Positions 1 to 7,829 of a stretch of 64,000 bases of DNA are shown here, piece after piece; within the stretch, counting starts at the first letter, position 1; every line of letters begins with the position of its first letter. Made by a program: the position numbers and the translations under genes. Source of the stretch: an uncultured Lachnospiraceae bacterium (GTDB lineage: Bacteria > Bacillota > Clostridia > Lachnospirales > Lachnospiraceae); the NCBI GenBank assembly GCA_949840805.1, contig CATKXR010000006.1, forward strand, positions 1 through 64,000, in the 5' to 3' direction. The notes under the pieces were generated by a model. That model did no database searches and was not told the DNA's origin. It saw nothing but the letters and a program-made list of their open reading frames with translations.

Positions 1-48
1 GTGGAAAACCAAAGGAGATCATTTTGAAGGATAAACCACAGAAAAAGA

Positions 49-94
49 TCAGTAGCCATAAGCAGGAAACAGCTTATGATTACTGACCTTTTTT
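49..94 (+). terminator. Rho-independent terminator of an upstream plus-strand gene
   Basis: A stem of TCAGTA then CATAAGC pairs with GCTTATG then TACTGA around an 8-nt loop, with one 2x2 mismatch, and is followed by six T on the plus strand. It should end transcription entering from the left edge. The short frames open at base 1 close at bases 27, 34 and 86, so the coding end of that gene cannot be fixed from this window. Confidence 0.75.
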
Positions 95-110
95 GCATTT
101 CTACTTTAAA

Positions 111-155
111 TTGATGCGTTTATCCTGTCCCAAATGACCAGGATAAACGCATCAA
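111..155. repeat. Perfect 17-bp palindrome with a half copy at 371-400
   Basis: Bases 111-127 are the exact reverse complement of 139-155 around an 11-nt loop containing CCAAATGA. Bases 371-400 repeat the left arm and loop with one change in the arm, but lack the right arm. No T-run follows, so it is not an obvious terminator. The stretch 180-1017 between these elements and the pepV stop holds no gene I can support. Confidence 0.7.
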
Positions 156-223
156 TTTCTTCGAAAAAGATATTGACTTTTCAAGTACTTTTGTTCCGAA
201 GGAATTTTCCTCCTGATAACGTA

Positions 224-251
224 TTACATAATATTGAATATTGCGTATAAT
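224..251 (+). promoter_or_regulatory. Possible sigma-A promoter
   Basis: A perfect -10 TATAAT at 246-251 lies 16 nt after TTACAT at 224-229. No convincing plus-strand gene follows, so this may be a relic or chance in A+T-rich sequence. Confidence 0.25.
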
Positions 252-457
252 TCGCTGCAAACACGTACTATTGAACAGAATAGCATGATGAGTCATATGT
301 TGAAAAGCTATAATTATCTGGCAATTATCTTAATAACGCATCTATTTTCACAATATTAAACACATCTATATTGATGTGTTTATCCTGTCCCAAATGATCC
401 GCAGGAAAAGAAGGATAGAACATTTTCAGACACGTTCACACTCCGCTTTTCACGCAA

Positions 458-509
458 CGGTACTAAGGAACAATTTCCTGATACTGTAAAATACACAACC
501 TTAGTACCG
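458..509. repeat. 11-bp inverted repeat
   Basis: CGGTACTAAGG at 458-468 is mirrored by CCTTAGTACCG at 499-509 around 30 nt. It is one of several palindromes in the gene-free left edge. Function unknown. Confidence 0.45.
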
Positions 510-618
510 ACGTAAAAAGAGGATCTTCCAACGACCTCCCCTTCTTCTCCTGCTACGTTACCGGCATATCGGCACTGCATAACAGAAGGCACTACCCCTA
601 CAAACAGCCGATAACACA

Positions 619-764
619 GCCTGTTCTGTTATCCGTCCCCCGGGAAACCCTCGAAGAACGTCGGCGCTTAATGAGCCGGGGTGGTTTTCCCGGCGAATTT
701 AGCGTCCGCTACGTTCTTCACGGAGCGGGAGCGCGTTTTCCGGGGTACGGGTAACAGAACAGGC
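619..764. repeat. Long imperfect inverted repeat (about 146 bp element)
   Basis: The left arm, 619-661, begins GCCTGTTCTGTTA. The right arm, 711-764, ends TAACAGAACAGGC, and the two match over most of their length with small gaps (shared ACGTTCTTC / GAAGAACGT and CCCCGG / CCGGGG blocks). The central part carries no ORF of interest. The form resembles a small palindromic or MITE-like element. No target-site duplication was recognised. Confidence 0.5.
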
Positions 765-829
765 GGACCTTTCGGAATCACTGTAAACAGCATCATGCGC
801 CACACGACAAAGTATACCCTTCCAGGCAT

Positions 830-1010
830 CCCATAATACATGCCCTTCAGACAGGCATGCTCCGTCAACCTCTGCCCGACAAGGCATACCCTTCTAGGCA
901 CCCCATAATGCATACCCTTCAAACAAGCATGCTCCATCAACCTCCGCCTGATAATGCATGCCCTTCAGACAGGCATACTCCGTCAATCTCCACCCGACAA
1001 GGTATAATTC
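830..1010. repeat. Degenerate tandem repeats downstream of pepV
   Basis: The motif CATGCCCTTCAGACAGGCAT followed by CTCCGTCAACCTC recurs at about 840, 910 and 955, partly interleaved with a second submotif (CATACCCTTCTAGGCACC). The main period is about 72 nt. The minus strand is open across the copies with a 24-residue repeating peptide (EHACLKGM...), but I see no ribosome binding site or homology and do not call a gene. Confidence 0.55.
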
Positions 1011-1017
1011 CCCCTCT

Positions 1018-2424
1018 TTACCCGCACAGCTCCACAATAGCCTGTGCAAACATTTTTGCGCTGACCGCCAGCTCTTCTACCACGGCAAACTCATCGGCCC
1101 CATGCATCCTGTTTTCCGTCTCCGGCATGGCGGCACCAAAAGCCACGCCGTTTTTCAGGTCATGGACGTAAGTTCCCCCGCCAATGGAAAGGCATTTCCC
1201 CTCTTTTCCGGTATATCTCTCATAAATCTTTAAAAGGGTTTTCACAAACAGGGAATCTCCGTCAACCATGTGAGGCGGTTTCATGGAATCATTAAGTAAA
1301 TCGATTCCTTCCTCTGCCATCTTTTCCTTAATAACCTTCAGCACATTTTCCTCGTTTCCGCAGACCGGCACCCGGCTGTCAAACTGACCGTCCAGCCCGG
1401 TCTTATCCACCGTCAGCATGGAAAATGCCAGGGTCAGCCGTCCTGACACCTCATCTTCCATATCCACCCCCAGGACAGTTCCGTTCACATCTCCATGAGG
1501 CATCAGATCTGCCATCTTCTTCAAATATTCGATCTGCGGGCAGGCGGCAAAAGGCAGGCGGCAAAGAAGCGATAACAGCCCGGTAAGGGCATTATTTCCC
1601 TTCTGGGGCTGGCTTGCGTGGGCTCCGGCTCCCACCGCCGTTATCTCACAAAAATCTCCCTCCGGGGCAAACTGAAATTCAATTCCCGTCTTCTCCTTCA
1701 CCGCCGCGGCATGTTCTTCCAAAACCGAAAGCTCCAGCCCCTCTACCGAAGCCTTTGCTTTCCCCGGAACCACATTGACCTTTGTTCCCGCCTCGATCTT
1801 AACCAGCCTGGGCAATGCGTCTAACGATTCGAATTTTGCTGTAAAATGGCCTTCCAGCCGGCCTTTTTCCACATTTACCAAAGGGTAGTGGGCATCCGGT
1901 GAAAAAGTCATGGGCGCTTCTTTTTCTATTGCATAGTAATGGCTGATATCGGAACTGCCGCACTCCTCGTCGGTTCCCATAATCAGACGGACATTCTTCT
2001 TTAGAGGGATTCCCAGCTCCTTCACGGCACGCATGGCATAGAGGGCAGCCACCGCAGGCCCCTTGTCATCTGCCGTTCCCCGGCCGTAAAGCATTCCGTC
2101 CTTCACCACCGGCTCAAAAGGTTTTGTCACCTGCCACCCTTCTCCGGCCGGGACAATATCCAGATGTGCCAGAATATCAAGCTGTTCTGGCAGGGTGCTG
2201 TCAAAATCCACGCACCCAACATATCCGTCGTAATCCTGTACCTCGAACCCGTATTCCTCCGCCATATCAAGAGCCGTATCCAGGCATTCCGCCACAGCCG
2301 GGCCGTAAGGCATATCCTCTTCTTCCGGCATCTTTACACTGTTGATCCTGCAGAGCACCGAAATATCTTCCAGCATTTCCTGCATGTGGGAATCGATATA
2401 TTCCTCAATTTTTTCCTTATACAT
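1018..2424 (-). CDS. pepV: PepV-like M20 dipeptidase
   Basis: A cytoplasmic zinc dipeptidase of 468 residues, probably cleaving Xaa dipeptides with a free N-terminus. It has the M20 signature: AHLDIVPAG with H87 and D89, GRGTADDKGP with D119, and DEECGSS with E153/E154. These positions coincide with the catalytic and metal residues known for Lactobacillus PepV (H87, D119, E153, E154). The start is the ATG at 2424, preceded at 6 nt by AGGAGG (2431-2436). The frame is open 33 codons further upstream, but that part crosses a palindromic element and is not likely translated. It stands alone, separated from yqeY by that element. Confidence 0.9.
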   Translation of the reverse strand: MYKEKIEEYIDSHMQEMLEDISVLCRINSVKMPEEEDMPYGPAVAECLDTALDMAEEYGFEVQDYDGYVGCVDFDSTLPEQLDILAHLDIVPAGEGWQVTKPFEPVVKDGMLYGRGTADDKGPAVAALYAMRAVKELGIPLKKNVRLIMGTDEECGSSDISHYYAIEKEAPMTFSPDAHYPLVNVEKGRLEGHFTAKFESLDALPRLVKIEAGTKVNVVPGKAKASVEGLELSVLEEHAAAVKEKTGIEFQFAPEGDFCEITAVGAGAHASQPQKGNNALTGLLSLLCRLPFAACPQIEYLKKMADLMPHGDVNGTVLGVDMEDEVSGRLTLAFSMLTVDKTGLDGQFDSRVPVCGNEENVLKVIKEKMAEEGIDLLNDSMKPPHMVDGDSLFVKTLLKIYERYTGKEGKCLSIGGGTYVHDLKNGVAFGAAMPETENRMHGADEFAVVEELAVSAKMFAQAIVELCG

Positions 2425-2448
2425 CTGTAACCTCCTTCTGAAATATGT

Positions 2449-2543
2449 TATACTCGCAAGCATACTTATTTGCCAAATGATTCGGTGCATTATGGAAAGA
2501 TGGGAACTGAACTGTATTGGCAAATCATTTGGCTCACGGATAT
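2449..2543. repeat. Palindromic intergenic element, copy 1
   Basis: GCCAAATGATT (2472-2482) is the exact reverse complement of AATCATTTGGC (2523-2533). The whole block, from TATACTCGCAAGCATA to CACGGATATA, is clearly homologous to 23973-24062, and its left half to 37617-37650. It lies just upstream of the pepV ribosome binding site, so it would form part of the pepV leader if transcribed from yqeY. It could be a MITE-like repeat or a structured RNA element. Confidence 0.65.
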
Positions 2544-2565
2544 ATTTTCTTTTAAGAACCGCTCC

Positions 2566-3015
2566 TTACTTTCCCATCATCTTTGCCAGCGTCTCATTTA
2601 CCAGCTTTCCGTCTGCTTTCCCTTTCACTTTCGGCATAAGCACCTTCATAATCCTTCCTTTGTCCGCATTGGTCGGAGTCTCAATCTCCAGTTCTTTTAA
2701 AACCTCCCCGATTACGTCCCTGATCTGATCCACTCCCATATCTTCCGGGGCAAACTCCTTATAAACCGCAATTCTCAAAGCAGCTTCCGAACGGATATCT
2801 TCCCGGTCTGCAGGGGCGGAATCGAAAGTTTCCTGGGTCTGGCGGATTTCTTTTTTTACGATTGCATTTTCCTCATCCTCCGTCAAGTCGGCCCGCTTGT
2901 CGATCTGAGCGTTTTTCAACACGGAAAGGAGCATGGAAAGAGCGTCCTTTCTCGGTTTATCTTTTGCCTTCATAGCCTCCACCATAGCTGCCCTCACAAC
3001 ATCAATCTTACTCAT
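2566..3015 (-). CDS. GatB/YqeY domain protein
   Basis: A small helical protein of 149 residues of the YqeY family, related to the C-terminal tRNA-binding domain of GatB. Its cellular role is not firmly known; an amidotransferase-like interaction with tRNA is usually assumed. The family pattern is seen: KAKDKPRKDALSMLLS near the N-terminus, the ENAIVKKEIRQ helix, and a C-terminal NADKGRIMKVLMPKVKGKADG block. The start is the ATG at 3015 with AAAGGA 8 nt upstream; upstream in-frame ATGs lack a site. It follows prfC by about 107 nt and precedes pepV. Confidence 0.88.
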   Translation of the reverse strand: MSKIDVVRAAMVEAMKAKDKPRKDALSMLLSVLKNAQIDKRADLTEDEENAIVKKEIRQTQETFDSAPADREDIRSEAALRIAVYKEFAPEDMGVDQIRDVIGEVLKELEIETPTNADKGRIMKVLMPKVKGKADGKLVNETLAKMMGK

Positions 3016-3121
3016 TATCATCATCCTTTCTAAATCTATCGAACTATTACAAAAGAACTGCTGTAAGCCTTCCGAAAGCAGTCTGTTATTTCCATAATAT
3101 CCGCCTATGACGCAGCCGTCT

Positions 3122-4714
3122 CTACCCCCGTCCAAATTCCTCCAGCACTAATCCCGGGTTCCGCTCCAGCACCATCCCCACACTCCAACTGTTTACAAAC
3201 AGAAGCAGCGGGTTATCCTTTAAATCCTTAATCCTCTTCATATCGGAGGTTCCCTGGATTTTTCCCACATCTATCTCATCTTTATTTCCAATCCACCGGA
3301 TATACTCATAGGGCAGCTTCTCCAGTTTCACCTCTACCTTGTACTCATTTTCCAGCCGGTAGGTCAGCACTTCAAACTGCAGCTCGCCTACTACGCCTAC
3401 AATGATCTCCTCCATTCCCGTGTTAAACTCCTGGAAGATCTGGATGGCGCCTTCCTGGGCGATCTGGCTCACGCCCTTTAAAAACTGCTTCCGCTTCATG
3501 GTGTCCATCTGTCGCACCCGGGCAAAATGTTCCGGCGCAAATGTGGGAATTCCCTCAAATTCAAATTTCTCATTGGAAAGGCACAGGGTATCTCCAATGG
3601 AAAATATTCCCGGGTCAAAGACCCCGATAATGTCGCCCGCATATGCCTCCTCCACGATCTTCCTGTCCTGGGCCATCATCTGCTGAGGCTGGGAAAGACG
3701 GATCTTCTTTCCGCCCTGAATATGATTTACCTCCATTCCCGCCGCAAACTGTCCTGACACGATCCGCATAAAGGCAATCCTGTCCCGATGGGCCTTGTTC
3801 ATATTGGCCTGTATCTTAAAGACAAAGGCGGAAAAATCTTCTGTGAAGGGATCGATCTCCCCTGTCTTTGTCTTTCTTGCAAGCGGCGGCGTGGTCATCT
3901 TGAGAAAATGCTGCAGGAAAGTCTCCACACCGAAATTCGTCAGCGCCGACCCGAAAAACACCGGGGACAGATTCCCCCTGCTGACTCTGTCCTGGTCAAA
4001 CTCATCGCTGGCGCCGTCTAAAAGCTCGATCTCATCCAGAAGCTGCTGATGATAATCTGCCCCAATCACGGTCTCCACATCCGTTCCCTCCAGGTCAAAG
4101 GTTTTTGACGCCACCTCCTTCTGCCCTCCCATAGCGGCGGTAAAAGTGGTGATTTTCTTTGTGTTCCGGTCATAAACCCCTTTAAAATTCTTCCCGCATC
4201 CAATCGGCCAGTTGATCGGGCAGGTACGGATACCCAGCACATTTTCGATCTCGTCCATCAGTTCAAAGGGATCTCTTGCTTCCCGGTCCATCTTGTTGAT
4301 AAAAGTAAAAATCGGGATCCCGCGCATCACACACACCTTAAACAGCTTGATCGTCTGGGCCTCCACGCCTTTAGAACCATCGATTACCATTACGGCGCTG
4401 TCCGCCGCCATCAGCGTCCGGTAAGTGTCCTCCGAGAAATCCTGGTGTCCCGGCGTGTCCAGAATATTGATGCAGAATCCGCCGTACTCGAACTGCATGA
4501 CAGAGGAAGTGACGGAAATTCCCCTCTCCTTCTCGATCTCCATCCAGTCTGACACCGCATATTTAGCCGCCTTCCGGCCTTTTACCGTGCCTGCCAGGTT
4601 GATCGCGCCTCCGTACAGCAGAAATTTCTCTGTGAGGGTGGTCTTTCCGGCATCCGGGTGGGAAATAATGGCAAAGGTTCTTCGTTTCTTTATTTCTTCA
4701 TTTTTGTTTGGCAA
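3122..4714 (-). CDS. prfC: Peptide chain release factor 3 (GTPase)
   Basis: RF3, the translational GTPase that recycles RF1/RF2 from the ribosome. The G domain is plain: SHPDAGKTTLTEKF (P-loop), the RGISVTSSV switch, DTPGHQDFSEDT (G3) and NKMDREARDP (G4). The C-terminal half includes VGVVGELQFEVL and ends in VLERNPGL. I place the start at a TTG (4714), because GGAGGAG (4721-4727) lies 6 nt upstream of it, giving about 530 residues, the usual RF3 length. The ATG at 4729 has no convincing Shine-Dalgarno and overlaps that site. The gene follows an esterase whose stop codon is about 35 nt away. Confidence 0.92.
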   Translation of the reverse strand: MPNKNEEIKKRRTFAIISHPDAGKTTLTEKFLLYGGAINLAGTVKGRKAAKYAVSDWMEIEKERGISVTSSVMQFEYGGFCINILDTPGHQDFSEDTYRTLMAADSAVMVIDGSKGVEAQTIKLFKVCVMRGIPIFTFINKMDREARDPFELMDEIENVLGIRTCPINWPIGCGKNFKGVYDRNTKKITTFTAAMGGQKEVASKTFDLEGTDVETVIGADYHQQLLDEIELLDGASDEFDQDRVSRGNLSPVFFGSALTNFGVETFLQHFLKMTTPPLARKTKTGEIDPFTEDFSAFVFKIQANMNKAHRDRIAFMRIVSGQFAAGMEVNHIQGGKKIRLSQPQQMMAQDRKIVEEAYAGDIIGVFDPGIFSIGDTLCLSNEKFEFEGIPTFAPEHFARVRQMDTMKRKQFLKGVSQIAQEGAIQIFQEFNTGMEEIIVGVVGELQFEVLTYRLENEYKVEVKLEKLPYEYIRWIGNKDEIDVGKIQGTSDMKRIKDLKDNPLLLFVNSWSVGMVLERNPGLVLEEFGRG

Positions 4715-4720
4715 AGATGT

Positions 4721-4727
4721 CTCCTCC
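4721..4727 (-). promoter_or_regulatory. Ribosome binding site deciding a TTG start for prfC
   Basis: GGAGGAG on the minus strand sits 6 nt before TTG at 4714-4712 and lies within the first codons read from the alternative ATG at 4729. It supports initiation at TTG, a weak start that may limit RF3 synthesis. Confidence 0.6.
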
Positions 4728-4748
4728 ATTGCTTCTATTTTCGTAAAA

Positions 4749-5579
4749 TCAACGCTTCTTCCAGCGTTGGTTTTCAATCCACGACTGTACCAGCGAAATC
4801 CAGCTCTGGCAGCCCGGTTCCAGCATTTCATCACGGTTCCCCGCGGTCTCCTCCGTGGCCAGTGAAAGTCCGTGGCCGCCTGATGGATAAATGTGCATTT
4901 CGAAATTCACATGATTTTTCTGCATGGCTGATGCCAGAAGAAGGCTGTTCTCCACCGGCACCGTATCGTCCGTGACCGTGTGCCACAAAAACACCGGCGG
5001 CATCTGGTCCGTCACGTGCAGCTCCAAAGACACCGCCTGTCCAAGCTCCGGCCCGGCGTCCTCCCCCAAAAGCTCCTCAAAAGATCCCTTATGGCAATGT
5101 TCCCCAGCCGTGACCACCGGATAACAGAGGATCAGCCCGTCAGGCCGCACCTCTGCTGCCGTCCTTCCAATCCCCTCATATGTGACCGAACGGTTCCAGA
5201 ACGTGCCGATGCTGCATGCCAGATGGCCGCCTGCGGAAAATCCGCAAACCAGCACAGACCGGGGATCCACATGCCACTCCTTAGCATGTTCCCGCACTGT
5301 CGCAATGGAAAGGGCCAGCTCCCGCAGCGCCACAGGAAAACGGTTAGGCGACACACTGTAATCCAGGATACAGGCATGGCAGCCCATGGCAAGGAATCTC
5401 ATGGCCACCGGCTCGCTCTCCCTGTCGGAACATCGCTGATACCCTCCCCCCGGGACAACGATCACCAGCGGCCTCTCCTTGTCCGGCGACACGCTCACCG
5501 GATCCAGCAGATAGACTGCCAGACGTGCTTCTCCTGTCTTCTGCCCCTGCACTGTCATATTGATTTTATCATACTTCAT
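4749..5579 (-). CDS. Alpha/beta-hydrolase, acetyl-esterase (BD-FAE) type
   Basis: A 276-residue cytoplasmic alpha/beta hydrolase without signal peptide. The oxyanion motif reads PGGGY (usually HGGGY), the nucleophile elbow is GFSAGGH, the acid is in the HTVTDDTVPVENS stretch and the catalytic His in YPSGGHGLS. This layout is that of carbohydrate acetyl or feruloyl esterases and of antibiotic or lipid esterases with the HGGG motif, so the substrate is open. ATG at 5579 is preceded by GGGGAGGAA. It is followed within 40 nt by prfC, probably without functional linkage. Confidence 0.8.
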   Translation of the reverse strand: MKYDKINMTVQGQKTGEARLAVYLLDPVSVSPDKERPLVIVVPGGGYQRCSDRESEPVAMRFLAMGCHACILDYSVSPNRFPVALRELALSIATVREHAKEWHVDPRSVLVCGFSAGGHLACSIGTFWNRSVTYEGIGRTAAEVRPDGLILCYPVVTAGEHCHKGSFEELLGEDAGPELGQAVSLELHVTDQMPPVFLWHTVTDDTVPVENSLLLASAMQKNHVNFEMHIYPSGGHGLSLATEETAGNRDEMLEPGCQSWISLVQSWIENQRWKKR

Positions 5580-5686
5580 ACCGGTTCCTCCCCTTATGAA
5601 TCTTATTTCTGTTTTCTTATCCCTCTAAACCAGATGGCCTGCCGACGCATTCCGTTCCTTTGCCTTCACAAAAAACGTCCGTCCAT

Positions 5687-5714
5687 CCGGCAGATATCCT
5701 TTTATACCTGCCGG
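5687..5714 (-). terminator. Hairpin at the 3' end of coaBC
   Basis: CCGGCAG pairs with CTGCCGG around 14 nt and overlaps the coaBC stop. On the minus strand a run of six T follows about 11 nt later. It is a likely, somewhat loose, intrinsic terminator. Confidence 0.45.
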
Positions 5715-6901
5715 CTCCTGCCGAATATCTTATCCAGAATCTCATGCGCAACCTCCGATTTTGCCATCTTTTCCAGAGGCTTTACCTCGTCCCGCGTGAT
5801 GATCGTCACCACATTGGTATCCGCGCCGAACCCGGCCCCCTCCACCCGCAGGCTGTTGGCCACAATCATGTCCACATTCTTTTTTTCCAGTTTTGCCCGG
5901 GAATTTTCCAGCAAATGCTCTGTCTCCATAGAAAAACCACACAAAAACTGCCCCGGCCTGCGGTGAGCCCCCAGCCATGCCAATATGTCATCGGTCCTCT
6001 CAAGAGCGATGCTCATCTCGCCGTCCGTCTTTTTCGTCTTTTCCCTGTTTACCTGGGCCGGCCGGTAATCCGCCACTGCGGCGGCCTTGATAATGGCATC
6101 CTGCCCTTCTGCCGCTGCTTTTACCGCCTCAAACATCTCACGGGCGCTGACCACCGGCACCAACTTCACCCCCAGAGGAACCTCAAGCTCCACCGGACCG
6201 CTGACCAAAGTCACCTCGGCCCCCCTCCTGGATGCTGCCCGGGCAATGGCATATCCCATTTTTCCGGTAGAATGGTTGGTAATATACCGGACCGGATCGA
6301 TCTCCTCCCTGGTAGGACCTGCTGTTACCAGAATCTTTTTTCCGGCCAGATCCTTCCTGCAGGCAATCTCCTGCAGAATATGTTCCAGCAAATCCGCCGG
6401 TTCCGGCATCTTTCCTGCCCCTGTATCCCCACATGCCAGATACCCCTGGGCCGGCTCCAGGATCTCCATCCCGTACTTCCGGCAAATCTCCAGGTTGTCC
6501 TGAGTGACAGGATTCTCGTACATCCGTGTGTTCATAGCCGGCGCGACCAGCTTGGGAGCCTGGCAGGCCAAAAAGGTAGTGGTCAGCATATCGTCGGCAA
6601 TGCCATGGGCGATTTTGGCAATCACATTGGCCGTGGCCGGCGCAATAAGAAACAAATCGGCCCGCTTTGCCAGCGCAACATGTTCCACCTGAAACTGAAA
6701 ATTCCGGTCAAACGTATCCACCAGGCATTTATTCCCTGTCAGGGATTCAAACGCCGTGGGCGTAATAAAATTACATGCATTGGCTGTCATGACCACTTCC
6801 ACATTGGCATGAAGCTTTTTCAGCATACTGGCAAGATTTGGGATCTTATAGGCGGCAATCCCGCCGCTCACCCCCAGCACCACTGTTTTCCCCTCCAGCA
6901 T
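5702..6901 (-). CDS. coaBC: Bifunctional phosphopantothenoylcysteine decarboxylase / phosphopantothenate-cysteine ligase
   Basis: Catalyses steps 2 and 3 of coenzyme A synthesis: CTP-dependent ligation of cysteine to 4'-phosphopantothenate, then FMN-dependent decarboxylation. The 399-residue protein has the CoaC flavoprotein half first (GVSGGIAAYK at the N-terminus, the PAMNTRMYENP substrate loop) and the CoaB ligase half second (VTAGPTREEIDPVRYITNHSTGKMG). The start ATG at 6901 has GGAGG 5 nt upstream; the earlier in-frame ATG is not used. It is divergent from coaX across 145 nt, so two pathway genes share one intergenic region. Confidence 0.95.
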   Translation of the reverse strand: MLEGKTVVLGVSGGIAAYKIPNLASMLKKLHANVEVVMTANACNFITPTAFESLTGNKCLVDTFDRNFQFQVEHVALAKRADLFLIAPATANVIAKIAHGIADDMLTTTFLACQAPKLVAPAMNTRMYENPVTQDNLEICRKYGMEILEPAQGYLACGDTGAGKMPEPADLLEHILQEIACRKDLAGKKILVTAGPTREEIDPVRYITNHSTGKMGYAIARAASRRGAEVTLVSGPVELEVPLGVKLVPVVSAREMFEAVKAAAEGQDAIIKAAAVADYRPAQVNREKTKKTDGEMSIALERTDDILAWLGAHRRPGQFLCGFSMETEHLLENSRAKLEKKNVDMIVANSLRVEGAGFGADTNVVTIITRDEVKPLEKMAKSEVAHEILDKIFGRSRQV

Positions 6902-6938
6902 CGTATCCTCCTTCCGGACAGGCATTGTCTTTTTCCTG

Positions 6939-6966
6939 AAAATATGATAGAGTGTGTTTGAATCAA
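6939..6966 (-). promoter_or_regulatory. Candidate coaBC promoter
   Basis: On the minus strand TTGATT (-35, 6966-6961) and TATTTT (-10, 6944-6939) are separated by 16 nt, about 40 nt before the coaBC start. It lies in the coaBC/coaX divergent region. Confidence 0.4.
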
Positions 6967-7046
6967 AGCAGTTCAGGCCGTCCGGGCTTCTGCTTTCAAT
7001 CTGCTATAGTATATCACAAATTTTTTCCATTTGAAAGGAGTTCCCC

Positions 7047-7811
7047 ATGATTTTAGCAATTGATATGGGTAATACCAATATTGTTTTCGGCGGAATCGAC
7101 TCCGCACAGACTTATTTTGTGGAACGGATTACCACGGACCACGTGAAAACCGGCCTGGAATATGCCGTCAATATTAAAAACATCCTGGAAATTCACAAAA
7201 TAGACAAATCCCGAGTGGAGGGCGCCATCATGTCTTCTGTAGTTCCCCCCTTAAATGCCCCCATCTCCTCAGCCGTCAACAAACTTTTTGGTTTTCGCCC
7301 CAAACTGGTAGGATCCGGCATGAAAACCGGGCTGAATATCATTATGGATAACCCCAAGACCGTAGGCAGCGACATGATCGTTGACGCCGTAGCCGCGCTG
7401 AAAGAATATCCCCTTCCGTCTATTGTCATCGATATGGGTACTGCCACCACCATGTCTGTGATAGACAAAAAAGGCAATTACATCGGCGGCGTGATCTTCC
7501 CCGGACTTCGCGTCTCCTTAGATTCCCTGAGCAGCAAAACCGCACAGCTTCCGTTTATAAGCCTTGATATTCCCCAAAAGGTAATCGGGAAAAATACCAT
7601 TGACTGCATGCGCAGCGGCATCATGTACGGCAGCGCCGGGATGATCGATGGCATCATCGACCGGATGGAGGCCGAGCTGGGGGAACCGGCTTCCATAGTG
7701 GCCACCGGCGGTCTGTCACGTTTTGTTGCGCCCCTGTGCCGTCATAAAATCATCTATGACGAAGCGCTTTTGATGAAAGGACTCTGGATCCTTTATGAAA
7801 AAAATCGGTAA
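7047..7811 (+). CDS. coaX: Type III pantothenate kinase
   Basis: Phosphorylates pantothenate, the first committed step of CoA synthesis; the type III enzyme is ADP-insensitive. The 254 residues match the family length. The acetate-kinase-fold phosphate loop DMGNTNIVFGG is at the N-terminus, and VIDMGTATTMSVID with GGVIFPGLRVSLDSLSSKTAQLP forms the pantothenate and second phosphate site. ATG at 7047 is preceded by AAAGGAG. This is one of the few plus-strand genes in the window. Confidence 0.95.
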   Translation: MILAIDMGNTNIVFGGIDSAQTYFVERITTDHVKTGLEYAVNIKNILEIHKIDKSRVEGAIMSSVVPPLNAPISSAVNKLFGFRPKLVGSGMKTGLNIIMDNPKTVGSDMIVDAVAALKEYPLPSIVIDMGTATTMSVIDKKGNYIGGVIFPGLRVSLDSLSSKTAQLPFISLDIPQKVIGKNTIDCMRSGIMYGSAGMIDGIIDRMEAELGEPASIVATGGLSRFVAPLCRHKIIYDEALLMKGLWILYEKNR

Positions 7812-7829
7812 CATAAAGGGAGGCAGGGA

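Noticed and set aside
668..940. 90-codon minus-strand ORF with repeated EHACLKGM peptide
   Set aside because: It covers tandem repeats and an inverted repeat, lacks a Shine-Dalgarno site and resembles no protein. Kept as a repeat only.
5660..6961. 433-codon plus-strand ORF
   Set aside because: It lies wholly opposite coaBC, which has clear catalytic motifs, and has His/Arg/Pro-rich shadow composition.
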